A DNA stretch of 64,000 nucleotides from an uncultured Thalassotalea sp. (GTDB lineage: Bacteria; Pseudomonadota; Gammaproteobacteria; Enterobacterales; Alteromonadaceae): the NCBI GenBank assembly GCA_947502355.1, contig CANMZP010000008.1:62001-126000 (forward strand). Direction: 5' to 3'. Below are positions 1 to 8,728 of the stretch, piece by piece. Numbering within the stretch: position 1 is the first letter of the stretch; the number at the start of each line of letters is the position of its first letter. The position numbers were made by a program, and so were the translations under genes. The notes beneath the pieces were generated by a model that did not search any database, was not told the origin of the DNA, and saw only the letters and a list, made by a program, of their open reading frames with translations.

Positions 1-1
1 A

Positions 2-364
2 AATATGCTTCGAATTGGCTTCATATTAGCCATTTTTAGTGCTTCTGTATTAGCGCTTGTAAATGCACTGGAGCTTCAGCTAATTTGGACTGTTATCAGT
101 ATTTTTCCTGTCTTATCTGGCTTGGGACTGATTGCGGTCAATTCCGATGCGCTAATTCTAATGCGCTTTGAACAACAAGCTGGTACAGCAACAGCAGTCA
201 TTGGCACCCTAAAGTTTGGGGTTGGAGCCTTTGCTGGCCCCTTATTGGCTTACTTTGCACATGTATCAGCCTTGCCTTTTGCCCTTATTATTTTCTGCTC
301 CGTTGCCACCATTTTCTTGTTGCAATATAAGCGAATTCTCTATAAAAAAACGATGGATAATTAA
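2..364 (+). CDS. Bcr/CflA-type MFS drug efflux transporter, C-terminal part (partial)
   Basis: This is the C-terminal ~120 residues of an inner-membrane transporter cut by the left edge; the frame is open to the edge, so the ATG at 5 is probably internal. Four hydrophobic stretches are visible, at about residues 3-22, 27-46, 66-84 and 88-106. A loop with the pattern FEQQAGTATAVIGTLKFGVG resembles the conserved segment late in Bcr/CflA drug:proton antiporters. The tail is short and basic (YKRILYKKTMDN). Family assignment rests on that loop and the membrane pattern; substrate unknown. No clear terminator follows. Confidence 0.7.
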   Translation, partial: NMLRIGFILAIFSASVLALVNALELQLIWTVISIFPVLSGLGLIAVNSDALILMRFEQQAGTATAVIGTLKFGVGAFAGPLLAYFAHVSALPFALIIFCSVATIFLLQYKRILYKKTMDN

Positions 365-729
365 ACGATAAAAACGTTTTTTGCAAGTAATATTTCTGTA
401 AAAATAATTTTTTTCAAATAGATGTAATTTTTTGATAAATATTAGTGGTTTAAAAATGTACAGTTGCGCTAAGTGCTCTGCAGCCCTTGTTTTTCCTATG
501 TTTCGATTTGACCTGCCTAAAAAAACACCTTAAAGTCCAGCTCAGAACAACAATAAGAATGTTTATAGTAGTTCTCAAATGTGGCCTTATTCAGTGCCGA
601 TTATCATTTACATTTGAGCTTAAAGTATCCGGGCAGTCGCCCTACGTCTATAAAACTTACACTTATTATTTGGCTCACTCAGTCTGAGCTTTATTGAGTT
701 TGTGTTTTATAGGCTTTTTGGAGTTAGTA
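365..729. other. AT-rich intergenic region, no gene seen
   Basis: About 365 bases between the MFS tail and the protease start. One open frame (487-687) has no ribosome binding site, no recognisable domain and a composition like translated noncoding DNA, so I do not call it. The only functional signal I see is the GGAG at 720-723 serving the protease GTG start. The protease promoter must lie here, but I cannot pick it with confidence. Confidence 0.5.
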
Positions 730-3024
730 GTGATCAATAAATTTTCTAATAACAATCGGAACAAGCTTAAAAAATCGAAACTTTTTACGCTAAGCAGTTT
801 GATGTTAGCACTGGGGTTCAGTGCACCAACTCTGGCTGAGAAAGAGTGGCACGATAGCCAAGTTCTAGTCAAAGCAAAGGCTGGAGTGAGCAACAAGAAA
901 GCTCGTAAAGCCTTAACCAATTTAGGTCTAAAGGCTAAAAAATATTTACCTAAACTCAACAGCTATGTGGTGACAACTCAAAGTGGTGAAGAGCAATTCA
1001 TCGTCGAGCAATTAAATGAGCACCCTTTATTTAGTTACGCAGAGCTTGATAAAAAAATAAAAATCGATGCAGTCGTCCCTAATGATCCCAAATATGGCAA
1101 TGCCTGGCATTTGCCGAAAATTAATATGCCGAATGCTTGGGAGTATGCAAAGGGTAAGAATGTGGTCGTTGCAGTACTGGATACCGGTGTAAACCCTGAT
1201 CATGAAGATTTAAAAGGTAAGGTCCTAACGGGTCGTAATGTTGTTAATGATGACGCAACAACCAATGACATTAATGGACATGGCACCATGGTTGCAGGAA
1301 CAATTGCTGCAACAAGTGACAACTTACAAGGGGTAACCTCGGTTGCTTATGAGTCTAAAATATTGCCTATTAGAATCACTAACTCCAGTGATGGTTTCTC
1401 ATATGCCAGTCATACAGCCGAAGGCATACGTTGGGCTGCAGATAATGGAGCTGATATTGTCAATATTAGTTTAGGTGCACAAGGCAGTTCAACTGTTGCC
1501 TCCGCGGCCAACTATTTTCGCTCCAAAGGTGGTTTGGTGGTCGTTTCAGCCGGTAATGACGGTGTAGACCTTAATTGTTCAGATGAGCCAGATATAATTC
1601 TAGTCTCTGCTACTGGTAAAGATGACACAAAAGCAAGCTGGTCAAGTTATGGTGATTGCGTAGATATTTCAGCCCCAGGTGTTAGCATTCCAACCACGAC
1701 AAGAAGTGGTGGATATGGAAATGCTTCAGGTACTTCATTTGCTGCACCTGTTGTTGCCGGGGTATTGGCCGTTTTAAAGTCTTACCAGCAAGACATTAGT
1801 AGTGAAGAGCTTGAAAAAGCACTAATTGATGGTGCAGATGACAGCGTTCATAGTTCAAATTTCTCAAAAAAATACGGGCATGGTCGCGTAGATACACTTG
1901 CATCAATCGAACTTCTAGGTGCTGGTGATAGTGATCCAGTAGATGATATAGCCCCTACTGTGGAGATCGTCTCACCACGAAATAATAGTGTGTTTAATGA
2001 AGATGTTTTTGTAGAAATTTCAGCTGAAGATAATGTTGAAGTCGCAAAAGTGGAGCTAGTGGTTGATGGCCGTGTTGTGGCTCAAGAGCGAATGGCTCCA
2101 TATGATTTTGTTTTAGCTCAAGAAGATTACCCCGGTCAGTCAATAACCGTGCATGCGATTGCTTATGATACGGCTGATAATCAAACAAGTTCAGATAACA
2201 TTTCAATCAGCATTGAAGCTATCGAACCATTGGACTCAGATGGCGATGGTTACCCTGACGCTGAAGATGCCTTTGTCGATGATCCGCTTGAATGGCTTGA
2301 TACCGATTTTGATGGGATGGGTGATAACAGCGATGCCTTTCCAAACGATCCAACGGAAACGATGGACAGTGACTTAGACGGTGTCGGTGATAACAGCGAT
2401 GCCTTTCCAAATGATTCAACGGAAACGATGGACAGTGATTTAGACGGTGTCGGTGATAACAGCGATGCCTTTCCAAACGATTCAACGGAAACGATGGACA
2501 GTGATTCAGATGGTGTAGGTGATAATAGTGATGCATTCCCAAATGACCCGAGTCGTTGGGAGGAAGAAACACCAGAACCTGAGCCTGAGCCAGAACCTGA
2601 GCCAAAACCTGAGCCTGAACCAGAACCTGAGCCAAAACCTGAGCCAAAACCTGAGCCTGAACCTGAGCCTGAACCAGAACCAGAACCTGAGCCTGAGCCT
2701 GAACCTGAGCCAAAGCCTGAACCAGAACCTGAACCAAAACCTGAGCCACAGCCTGAGCCAGAACCAAATCCAGAACCAAAGCCTGAGCCTACTCCTGACC
2801 CTTCAGATGATGGCTCTGACTCAACAATTCAGCCAGATGGTCAAGGTGGGGAAAATTCAGAGAATACTAATGATAGTGATTCAGATGGGCAGACAACCGT
2901 CCCAGATCAAGGGAATAACGAGGATATGAATAACCAGTCTGAGCGTGGAGGCTCCTCAGGGGGGGCTGTATCGTACCTATGGTTATTGTTACTGACGCGA
3001 GTATTTCGATTTAAGTCTAAGTAA
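730..3024 (+). CDS. Secreted S8 (subtilisin-like) serine protease with TSP3 repeats, Pro-Glu spacer and GlyGly-CTERM
   Basis: Extracellular endopeptidase of family S8, 764 residues. I chose GTG 730 over TTG 694 because GGAG lies six bases upstream and the signal peptide then starts properly ([19 protein letters not shown], cleavage near A36/E37). Order: propeptide-like region about 40-110; catalytic triad Asp151 ([10 protein letters not shown]), His184 ([10 protein letters not shown]), Ser336 ([11 protein letters not shown]); Ig-like Big-type domain about 412-495; calcium-binding thrombospondin type 3-like repeats about 502-612 ([15 protein letters not shown]); Pro-Glu/Pro-Lys repeat spacer about 615-690; C-terminal Gly-Gly-Ser-rich motif, hydrophobic helix and basic tail (GlyGly-CTERM). 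Such tails are known to be processed by rhombosortase after type II secretion; none is in this window. Likely degrades environmental protein. Confidence 0.92.
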   Translation: MINKFSNNNRNKLKKSKLFTLSSLMLALGFSAPTLAEKEWHDSQVLVKAKAGVSNKKARKALTNLGLKAKKYLPKLNSYVVTTQSGEEQFIVEQLNEHPLFSYAELDKKIKIDAVVPNDPKYGNAWHLPKINMPNAWEYAKGKNVVVAVLDTGVNPDHEDLKGKVLTGRNVVNDDATTNDINGHGTMVAGTIAATSDNLQGVTSVAYESKILPIRITNSSDGFSYASHTAEGIRWAADNGADIVNISLGAQGSSTVASAANYFRSKGGLVVVSAGNDGVDLNCSDEPDIILVSATGKDDTKASWSSYGDCVDISAPGVSIPTTTRSGGYGNASGTSFAAPVVAGVLAVLKSYQQDISSEELEKALIDGADDSVHSSNFSKKYGHGRVDTLASIELLGAGDSDPVDDIAPTVEIVSPRNNSVFNEDVFVEISAEDNVEVAKVELVVDGRVVAQERMAPYDFVLAQEDYPGQSITVHAIAYDTADNQTSSDNISISIEAIEPLDSDGDGYPDAEDAFVDDPLEWLDTDFDGMGDNSDAFPNDPTETMDSDLDGVGDNSDAFPNDSTETMDSDLDGVGDNSDAFPNDSTETMDSDSDGVGDNSDAFPNDPSRWEEETPEPEPEPEPEPKPEPEPEPEPKPEPKPEPEPEPEPEPEPEPEPEPEPKPEPEPEPKPEPQPEPEPNPEPKPEPTPDPSDDGSDSTIQPDGQGGENSENTNDSDSDGQTTVPDQGNNEDMNNQSERGGSSGGAVSYLWLLLLTRVFRFKSK
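2323..2547 (+). repeat. 66-bp in-frame tandem repeats encoding TSP3-like units
   Basis: Four units start at 2323, 2389, 2455 and 2521, each beginning with GATAA(C/T) and exactly 66 bases apart. Each encodes 22 residues around DNSDAFPND and DSDLDGVG. Units 1-3 are nearly identical at DNA level; the fourth carries several synonymous changes and runs out into the spacer. The near identity suggests recent duplication or homogenisation inside the protease gene. Confidence 0.9.
2572..2799 (+). repeat. Low-complexity GAGCCT/GAACCA repeat encoding a Pro-Glu/Pro-Lys spacer
   Basis: A run of alternating Glu-Pro and Lys-Pro codons with two-residue periodicity, about 75 residues, within the protease gene. 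It probably forms an extended stalk between the calcium-binding repeats and the membrane-sorting tail. The opposite strand and other frames are open only because of this periodicity. Confidence 0.9.
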
Positions 3025-3053
3025 TGTACGAAATCTTGACACATTAAACCTCT

Positions 3054-3103
3054 AAGCTCAGTCAATTAAGGCTATTTCATAACTTAATTGATTGGGCTTT
3101 TGT
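3054..3103 (+). terminator. Rho-independent terminator of the S8 protease gene
   Basis: Arms 3054-3070 and 3083-3099 pair over 17 positions, two of them G-U, with a 12-base loop. The 3' arm runs into TTTTG. It lies 30 bases after the protease stop. Confidence 0.75.
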
Positions 3104-3282
3104 GCTTTAAATAGTATTCATAACAAGCGCATTAATTATCTGGTCATTGGCTAGGATTTATAAAAAACTAAAGCCTATCCTTTGGGAATTAAACTAGAAC
3201 GTCCAATCTAACATCCTCACGAGTCAATCTACTTAATACATAGTTCTCTTCCCTAAATGCACTTTTTATACCTTACTAAAAT

Positions 3283-3311
3283 AAAAAAGCCATTGGAAAG
3301 GTTCCAATGGC
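3283..3311 (-). terminator. Strong minus-strand rho-independent terminator
   Basis: Perfect 10-bp stem GCCATTGGAA / TTCCAATGGC with a three-base loop, followed on the minus strand by TTTTTTATTTT. It ends transcription coming from the small gene at 3504-3659 and/or the candidate small RNA. Confidence 0.85.
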
Positions 3312-3420
3312 AGCTTTTACAAGCTAAGTTAATGTGCTTTGCGAGCATTTATTGGTTCTGAGCAAAAACGCAAAGAACCAATGCTATTCTCAACTTGCAT
3401 TTATTACGCCAATTAAATTA
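3283..3420 (-). ncRNA. Candidate small RNA (unclassified)
   Basis: On the minus strand an extended -10 motif TGATATAAT (3435 to 3427) predicts a start near 3420. The following ~138 bases hold no open frame but fold into at least two hairpins: ATTGGTTCT (3351-3359) pairs with AGAACCAAT (3374-3382), and a 10-bp terminator stem (3289-3298 with 3302-3311) is followed on that strand by TTTTTTATTTT. A short AGCTT/AAGCT hairpin lies between. No good -35 is visible. It could instead be the 3' untranslated region of the small gene at 3504-3659. I do not recognise an RNA family. Confidence 0.4.
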
Positions 3421-3503
3421 TTTAACATTATATCAATGGTTTATGTATATTTGGCTGTTCAAGTCTCAATGACCAAGCCCTTAGTGTAAAATTTTCAGAC
3501 AGG

Positions 3504-3659
3504 TTATTCAGACTCTGCTTGTTGCTTTAATTCGTGTTGTTTCATACGCCAATCTTGCAACTCGGCATAATACCTATCCCAAACACATGGATTGCAGGCT
3601 CCACTTTCACAGCATTCATTATCGCCTGGGGGTAATGGTTTTTCTATTGGTTCACTCAT
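3504..3659 (-). CDS. Oxidoreductase-like (OXLD1/PF09791-type) small Cys-rich protein
   Basis: A 51-residue open frame, too short for most ORF cutoffs, with ATG at 3659 preceded by AAAGAG seven bases upstream and TAA at 3504-3506. The core PPGDNECCESGACNPCVWD, then YYAELQDW, matches the small 'oxidoreductase-like' family (PPxPxDCCxSGCxxCVWDxYxxEL), found as short stand-alone bacterial proteins and in mitochondrial OXLD1. Four Cys (16, 17, 22, 25) suggest a metal or disulfide site; the biochemical role is unknown. The C-terminus is a charged helix. It lies downstream of and parallel to the aroQ-accB-accC operon but behind the accC terminator. Confidence 0.8.
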   Translation of the reverse strand: MSEPIEKPLPPGDNECCESGACNPCVWDRYYAELQDWRMKQHELKQQAESE

Positions 3660-3716
3660 AAGGTAACTCTTTTAATTGTATCTATGTTATCAGCAGACCC
3701 TAGAATATCTGGATAT

Positions 3717-3742
3717 AAAAAACCCTGCAATAGAGCAGGGTT
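3717..3742 (-). terminator. Terminator of the aroQ-accB-accC operon
   Basis: Stem AACCCTGC (3721-3728) / GCAGGGTT (3735-3742), followed on the minus strand by a T run. It lies 27 bases after the accC stop. Confidence 0.85.
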
Positions 3743-3768
3743 TCTAATCGATATGAGAAAATCTAGGC

Positions 3769-5115
3769 CTAGCTGATATCCGCTAACATTTTCTCAAGGT
3801 AGTGGATGTTCGCACCACCTTTGATAAAGCCAGGATCGCTCATAATGTCTTCTTGCAAGGCAATATTGGTTTTAATACCACCAATAACAATTTCTTCCAA
3901 GGCATTCTTCATTCGAGCAATGGCCACTTCACGAGTTTCACCGTAAGTGATTAACTTACCGATCATGGAATCGTAGTGTGGTGGTACCGAGTAATCGGTA
4001 TAAATGTGAGAATCCCAACGTACGCCCATACCACCCGCAGGGTGGAAACGCGTGATTGTACCCGGTGAAGGGATAAACGTGCGAGGATCTTCCGCATTGA
4101 TACGACATTCAATTGCGTGACCAGTGACTTTAATGTCTTCTTGTTTGATGCTTAGCTTTTGGCCTGCAGCAACACGTAATTGCTCTTTGATAAGATCGAC
4201 ACCAGTGATCATCTCTGTAACCGGATGCTCTACCTGAATACGTGTATTCATTTCAATGAAATAAAACTCACCGTTTTCAAACAAGAACTCAAAAGTACCT
4301 GCGCCGCGGTAATTAATTTCTAGACAAGCGTTACAACAACGAGCACCGATTTCCTGACGAAGTTGTTCGCTGATACCTGGTGCAGGTGCTTCTTCAACCA
4401 CTTTTTGGTGACGACGTTGCATTGAACAATCACGTTCCGCTAAGTGAATTGCAGAACCTTGACCATCGGCCAAAATTTGGATTTCAACGTGACGAGGGTT
4501 TTCAAGGAATTTTTCCATGTAAACAATGTCGTTGTTGAATGCGGCGCGAGCTTCGGCTTGAGTAAGCTTAATGGACTCAAGAAGGTCTGCTTCCTCACGC
4601 ACAACACGCATGCCGCGACCACCACCGCCACCAGACGCTTTGATAATTACCGGGTAGCCGATACGACGACCGTGAGCTATGTTTGCTTCATCGTCGTCTG
4701 TTAATGGACCATCAGATCCCGGTACACATGGTACTCCGGCTTTTTTCATCGCTTCGATTGCCGATACTTTATCACCCATTAAACGGATACTATCCGCTTT
4801 TGGACCAATAAAGGCAAAACCTGAATCTTCCACTTGCTCAGCGAAGTCGGCGTTTTCCGCCAAAAAGCCATAGCCTGGGTGGATAGCATCTGCATCGGTT
4901 ACTTCCGCTGCTGTAATTAAACGAGGGATGTTTAAGTAACTGTCTAAAGCAGATGCTTTACCAATACAAATGCTTTCATCCGCTAATAATACGTGCTTAA
5001 GGTTTTTGTCTGCTGTTGAGTGAACAGCAACGGTTTTAATACCTAACTCTTTACAAGCACGTAGTATGCGTAATGCAATTTCGCCTCGGTTGGCGATAAC
5101 TACTTTATTTAACAT
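3769..5115 (-). CDS. accC: Acetyl-CoA carboxylase, biotin carboxylase subunit
   Basis: ATP-dependent carboxylation of the biotin on AccB, the first half of the acetyl-CoA carboxylase reaction that makes malonyl-CoA for fatty acid synthesis; cytoplasmic. At 448 residues it has the usual length. The N-terminal biotin-carboxylase domain ([20 protein letters not shown]), an ATP-grasp domain with a glycine-rich loop ([14 protein letters not shown]) and the C-terminal domain are all present, including the [14 protein letters not shown] active-site segment. It is the third gene of aroQ-accB-accC, 23 bases after accB, so dosage is set with its partner. A clear terminator follows. Confidence 0.98.
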   Translation of the reverse strand: MLNKVVIANRGEIALRILRACKELGIKTVAVHSTADKNLKHVLLADESICIGKASALDSYLNIPRLITAAEVTDADAIHPGYGFLAENADFAEQVEDSGFAFIGPKADSIRLMGDKVSAIEAMKKAGVPCVPGSDGPLTDDDEANIAHGRRIGYPVIIKASGGGGGRGMRVVREEADLLESIKLTQAEARAAFNNDIVYMEKFLENPRHVEIQILADGQGSAIHLAERDCSMQRRHQKVVEEAPAPGISEQLRQEIGARCCNACLEINYRGAGTFEFLFENGEFYFIEMNTRIQVEHPVTEMITGVDLIKEQLRVAAGQKLSIKQEDIKVTGHAIECRINAEDPRTFIPSPGTITRFHPAGGMGVRWDSHIYTDYSVPPHYDSMIGKLITYGETREVAIARMKNALEEIVIGGIKTNIALQEDIMSDPGFIKGGANIHYLEKMLADIS

Positions 5116-5138
5116 GGAATGAACCTTTCCTAGTTGGA

Positions 5139-5591
5139 TTATTCAATGATGAATAACGGTTGGTCAAATTCAATTGTGTCTTCGTTAACAGCAAGGACTT
5201 CAAGAACAACGCCTGACTTGTCAGCTTCGATTTGATTCATCATCTTCATCGCTTCGATGATACATAACGTATCACCAGCATTAACGTGTTGACCAACCTG
5301 AACAAATGCAGGGGCATCTGGAGAAGAAGCTGAGTAGAATGTACCAACCATTGGAGAACGTACAACATGACCGGATAACTCTGGGGCAGCATCTGCAACT
5401 GGAGCCGTTGCTGCAACAGGAGCGGCAGCTGGAGCTGCAACAGGAGCAGCGGCTACTGGAGCTGGAGCTGCGGCAATCACTTGACCACCACGACTGATAC
5501 GTACTGATTCTTCACCTTCAGATATTTCTAATTCGTTGATGCCTGACTCTTCTACAAGCTCGATTAGTTTTTTAATTTTACGAATATCCAT
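5139..5591 (-). CDS. accB: Acetyl-CoA carboxylase, biotin carboxyl carrier protein
   Basis: Carries the biotin that shuttles CO2 between AccC and the AccAD carboxyltransferase. It has 150 residues: an N-terminal helical segment ([17 protein letters not shown]), an Ala-Pro-Val linker about 38-70, and a biotinyl domain with the attachment motif EAMKMMN, biotin on Lys116. The protruding-thumb region ([19 protein letters not shown]) is present. Its place directly before accC is the classical accBC arrangement; aroQ lies 22 bases upstream, as in many gammaproteobacteria. Confidence 0.98.
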   Translation of the reverse strand: MDIRKIKKLIELVEESGINELEISEGEESVRISRGGQVIAAAPAPVAAAPVAAPAAAPVAATAPVADAAPELSGHVVRSPMVGTFYSASSPDAPAFVQVGQHVNAGDTLCIIEAMKMMNQIEADKSGVVLEVLAVNEDTIEFDQPLFIIE

Positions 5592-5613
5592 TAGTTTACC
5601 TTGTAATGTATGA

Positions 5614-6066
5614 TTAATTTTTTTTATTCATTAACTGATATGCTGCTTGCAGGGCATAAGAATAGCCCGCAGCGCCCAATCCACAAATAACTCCCTCGGC
5701 AATATCCGAAAGATAGGAATGATGTCTAAATGATTCACGCTTATGTACATTGGAAAGGTGGACTTCAATAAATGGGATATCTACCGACAATAATGCGTCA
5801 CGTAACGCAACGCTGGTGTGGGTAAATGCCGCCGGATTTATAATGATAAAGTCGACCTTTTTAAATGACTGGTGGATCTTGTTAATTAATTCATGCTCTG
5901 CATTCGACTGCAGATGCTCAATTTCGATAGATTTCTGTGCAGCCTGCGTCGATAAATCATGAATAATATCGGTTAAGGTTTGGGCACCATAAATTTCTGG
6001 CTCACGTAGACCCAGCATATTTAAATTGGGGCCATTTAACACTAAAACTTGATACTTTGCCGTCAT
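5614..6066 (-). CDS. aroQ: 3-dehydroquinate dehydratase, type II
   Basis: Shikimate pathway, step three: 3-dehydroquinate to 3-dehydroshikimate; small dodecameric cytoplasmic enzyme. The 150-residue length and the motifs [17 protein letters not shown] (active-site loop with Arg and Tyr), [17 protein letters not shown] and [21 protein letters not shown] (catalytic His) are typical of type II. First gene of aroQ-accB-accC; the operon promoter must lie in the AT-rich 6067-6345 segment. Confidence 0.97.
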   Translation of the reverse strand: MTAKYQVLVLNGPNLNMLGLREPEIYGAQTLTDIIHDLSTQAAQKSIEIEHLQSNAEHELINKIHQSFKKVDFIIINPAAFTHTSVALRDALLSVDIPFIEVHLSNVHKRESFRHHSYLSDIAEGVICGLGAAGYSYALQAAYQLMNKKN

Positions 6067-6391
6067 TTGCTGTGAAACCTATCGTTAATTATTATTTTTG
6101 AATTTATTAGTACATATTTTATGCTGTACTTTATAAATTGCCACACAAAGCGCAGCTTTTTTTCAAAAGTCGACAGATTATAGTGTTTTTCGAAGACAAT
6201 AGCAGCAAAATACTGGTCTAATCAGCACAGAGTGGTTTTCAAAGTGCCATTTTTTAACCGCTAGGGTTGATTAACGGGGATAAAATCATCGCACTGAAAT
6301 AATTTGCTGGCGTCATAAAGGTCTACATCAGTAAATTTAAGACACAAAAAAAGGAGCTTTCACTCCTTTTTATAACGGATGCTTTGTACTG
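6067..6391. other. Intergenic region between aroQ and dsbD: promoter region plus dsbD terminator
   Basis: About 325 bases, no coding frame seen. The part next to aroQ is AT-rich with several TATAAT/TATAAA-like hexamers on the minus strand, but none has a convincing -35 at proper spacing. The dsbD-side end carries the terminator described separately. Confidence 0.5.
6346..6370 (-). terminator. Terminator of the cutA-dsbD operon
   Basis: Hairpin AAAGGAG (6350-6356) / CTCCTTT (6363-6369), extended by an A run on the plus strand, which gives a U run on the minus-strand transcript. It starts about 20 bases after the dsbD stop. Confidence 0.8.
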
Positions 6392-8209
6392 TTAATTAAA
6401 AATGGTGTTTATATGCGTCGCAAATTCATCCGCGCCCATAAACCCGGTTACTCTGTTCTTTTCTAATTCTTGGCCGTTAAGGTCAAAAAATAAAATGGAA
6501 GGTAAACCAAATACCTGAAAATGCTCCATGATGGCCAGGTTATCTGGCGTACCGGTATCGGTAAGATCAATTTGAATAAGCACGGTATTATTCAAAGCTT
6601 GTTGAACGTTTGGTTTAGGAAAGGTGTATTTCTCAAACTCTTTACAAGCAATACACCAGTCAGCATATAAATCGACCATGACTGTTTTACCCGCGGTTGA
6701 GGCGGCTAAAACTTGCTTATTAAGCTCATCAAGGTTACTTACATGAATAAATTCCTGATGAGCATTTTCTGATTGATGGGCCACTTCATCTTTAAATAAG
6801 GTGTTGTAGGCTAAGCTCGCACCAAAAAATAACATGATAAAGATAACCAAGCTGCGTAAACCAAAGGCAAAGCTGGTTTTGTTGTTACTGGCGTTATTAA
6901 TGACGTAGAAGTACGTTGCAGTGATTAATAACAAACCAGCCCAAAGCAAGTTAGCAGCAAACTCTGGTAATAGACGCTCTAATAAGAAAATAGGCACGGC
7001 AAGAAGCAAGAAACCAAAGATGTTTTTAATCACATTCATCCAGTTACCCGCTTTGGGTAGTAATTTACCACCCGAGCTACCAAGCACTAACAAAGGTACA
7101 CCCATGCCTAGACTTAATGCATAAAGGGCAGAAGCGCCAATTAAGACATCACCGGTTTGGGCGATGTATATAAGCGCACCAGTGAGTGGCGCTGTAGTGC
7201 ATGGAGAGGCAACCAGACCTGAAATCGCGCCCATGATAAATACCGAAATAACCGAACCACCTTTTTGACTGTTGCTCAAGTTATTAAGTTTATTTTGCCA
7301 ACTTGACGGGAGGGCCAAATTAAAGACACCAAACATGGAAAACGCTAACAAAATAAAGAGAATACTTAGGCCAATCAATACCGCAGGATGCTGAAAAGCG
7401 GCTTGAAATTGTGCACCCGCAAGGGCAACGACAATGCCTAATAAGGTGTAAGTAATGGCCATACCTTGTACGTAAGACATTGATAAGACAAATGCCTTGC
7501 GCGTCGTTAACTGCTTACCTTGACCAACAATAATACCCGTTAAAATGGGGTACATTGGAAATACACAGGGCGTAAATGCCAATAAGACGCCTAGACCAAA
7601 GAAAGACAAAAGAGTGATCATCAAACTATTATTAGCCAACATGTCGAACAATTCATGTTGTTGGGATTGTTCTGCTAAATTGTCAGAAGGTGCAGCAGCC
7701 TCTTGTTCTGCTGTCGTGATGGCGTCTAAGACAGAGCTTGTTGTTTCTTGATGTGTTACCGCATCAAGTGGAATCGTTACGGATGTTGGTGGGTAGCAAA
7801 GCCCTTTATCGGCACAACCTTGGAATGTCACCTGTATTAGCCCGGCATTGGTTGACTTACTTAGCGGAATATTGAGCTTAAGTTGGTTGTAGTAAACTTG
7901 CTGTAAACCAAAATATTCATCTTCGTGATCAATACCTGTTGGTAATTCAGGTGCGGTAATTTCTGCATCACTAGCAACAAATTTGAGTTTGTTTTTATAC
8001 AGATAGTAGCCATCGCTGATAGTAAAGTAGACTTCTACCTCATCGTTTTGTTGATGAAAGTCCATTTGGAATGCTTTATGAACCGGCAGGAATTTCTCTT
8101 CCTTACCAAATAAACTATCCAAACTGCTATCAAAAATTGATTCTTGAGCCGTTCCTGATAATGGCAATACTGAGCAAATCAGCAGCACGAGTGTTACAAA
8201 TATACGCAT
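6392..8209 (-). CDS. dsbD: Thiol:disulfide interchange protein DsbD (protein-disulfide reductase)
   Basis: Carries electrons from cytoplasmic thioredoxin across the inner membrane to keep periplasmic isomerase and cytochrome c maturation proteins reduced. Signal peptide (MRIFVTLVLLICSVLPLSG); periplasmic alpha domain with the Cys pair C132/C138 (GCADKGLCYP); central eight-helix membrane domain with its two redox Cys in AFTPCVFPMYP and ASPCTTAPLTG; C-terminal thioredoxin-like gamma domain with DWCIACK. All six redox Cys are visible. At 605 residues it is slightly longer than the E. coli protein. Its ATG overlaps the cutA stop (TAATG), so the two are translationally coupled. Confidence 0.97.
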   Translation of the reverse strand: MRIFVTLVLLICSVLPLSGTAQESIFDSSLDSLFGKEEKFLPVHKAFQMDFHQQNDEVEVYFTISDGYYLYKNKLKFVASDAEITAPELPTGIDHEDEYFGLQQVYYNQLKLNIPLSKSTNAGLIQVTFQGCADKGLCYPPTSVTIPLDAVTHQETTSSVLDAITTAEQEAAAPSDNLAEQSQQHELFDMLANNSLMITLLSFFGLGVLLAFTPCVFPMYPILTGIIVGQGKQLTTRKAFVLSMSYVQGMAITYTLLGIVVALAGAQFQAAFQHPAVLIGLSILFILLAFSMFGVFNLALPSSWQNKLNNLSNSQKGGSVISVFIMGAISGLVASPCTTAPLTGALIYIAQTGDVLIGASALYALSLGMGVPLLVLGSSGGKLLPKAGNWMNVIKNIFGFLLLAVPIFLLERLLPEFAANLLWAGLLLITATYFYVINNASNNKTSFAFGLRSLVIFIMLFFGASLAYNTLFKDEVAHQSENAHQEFIHVSNLDELNKQVLAASTAGKTVMVDLYADWCIACKEFEKYTFPKPNVQQALNNTVLIQIDLTDTGTPDNLAIMEHFQVFGLPSILFFDLNGQELEKNRVTGFMGADEFATHINTIFN

Positions 8210-8526
8210 TAATTATTTTTCACCGTATCGTTTATCCAGTTTAAATACAGCTCATTACCTTGCTGGATACTCAAGCTAATGATTTCGGCAACGTCATAAG
8301 GGTGAAGTTGCGTGATGACTTGTTCTAGTTGCTTAAATGCAGATTGTTTACTTTTAATTAAAAGCATCACTTCTTCATCCCTTTGGATCACCCCCTGCCA
8401 TGCATAAATGGAGGTGATTTTTGGGATAATGTTAACACAGGCAGCTAATCTGTCAGTCACTAATCTTTGCGCAATTAAATTAGCAACATCTTCATTAGGG
8501 CAGTTGGTTAACACGATTTGATACAT
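8209..8526 (-). CDS. cutA: Divalent-cation tolerance protein CutA
   Basis: Small trimeric cytoplasmic CutA1-family protein of 105 residues. The family core is visible (VLTNCPNEDVANLIAQRLV, AACVNIIP, SIYAWQG, EEVMLLIKS, HPYDVAEIISL, YLNWI). CutA was linked to copper tolerance in E. coli, but its biochemical role is unsettled. It is first in a cutA-dsbD operon, an arrangement shared with enterobacteria, and overlaps dsbD by one base. Confidence 0.96.
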   Translation of the reverse strand: MYQIVLTNCPNEDVANLIAQRLVTDRLAACVNIIPKITSIYAWQGVIQRDEEVMLLIKSKQSAFKQLEQVITQLHPYDVAEIISLSIQQGNELYLNWINDTVKNN

Positions 8527-8728
8527 TATAATTTATTCCTAAAAGAGGTCGTAATAAGACATATAAGGGTTTAAAAAATCTAACATTTAATCAAAGAGCA
8601 AGATAGTGTAAATGTGTTTTCACCGTCCTTGCGCTTGAAATAGACCTGTTCACCCCAATATAAGTTTCAACAATCCTGTATCATTTTATGAAAATCAGGC
8701 TGTCGTGTCATATTAACCAAGGTTTTGT

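Noticed and set aside
487-687. Open frame of 66 codons upstream of the protease
   Set aside because: No ribosome binding site, no domain, and composition like noncoding DNA.
2219-2779. Long minus-strand frame opposite the protease repeats
   Set aside because: It is open only because the periodic Glu-Pro codons and 66-bp repeats lack stops on the other strand; the product is pure low complexity.
2323-2799. Regular repeats that could look like a CRISPR array
   Set aside because: Units are contiguous, in frame and without unique spacers; they encode TSP3 repeats and a Pro-Glu stalk.
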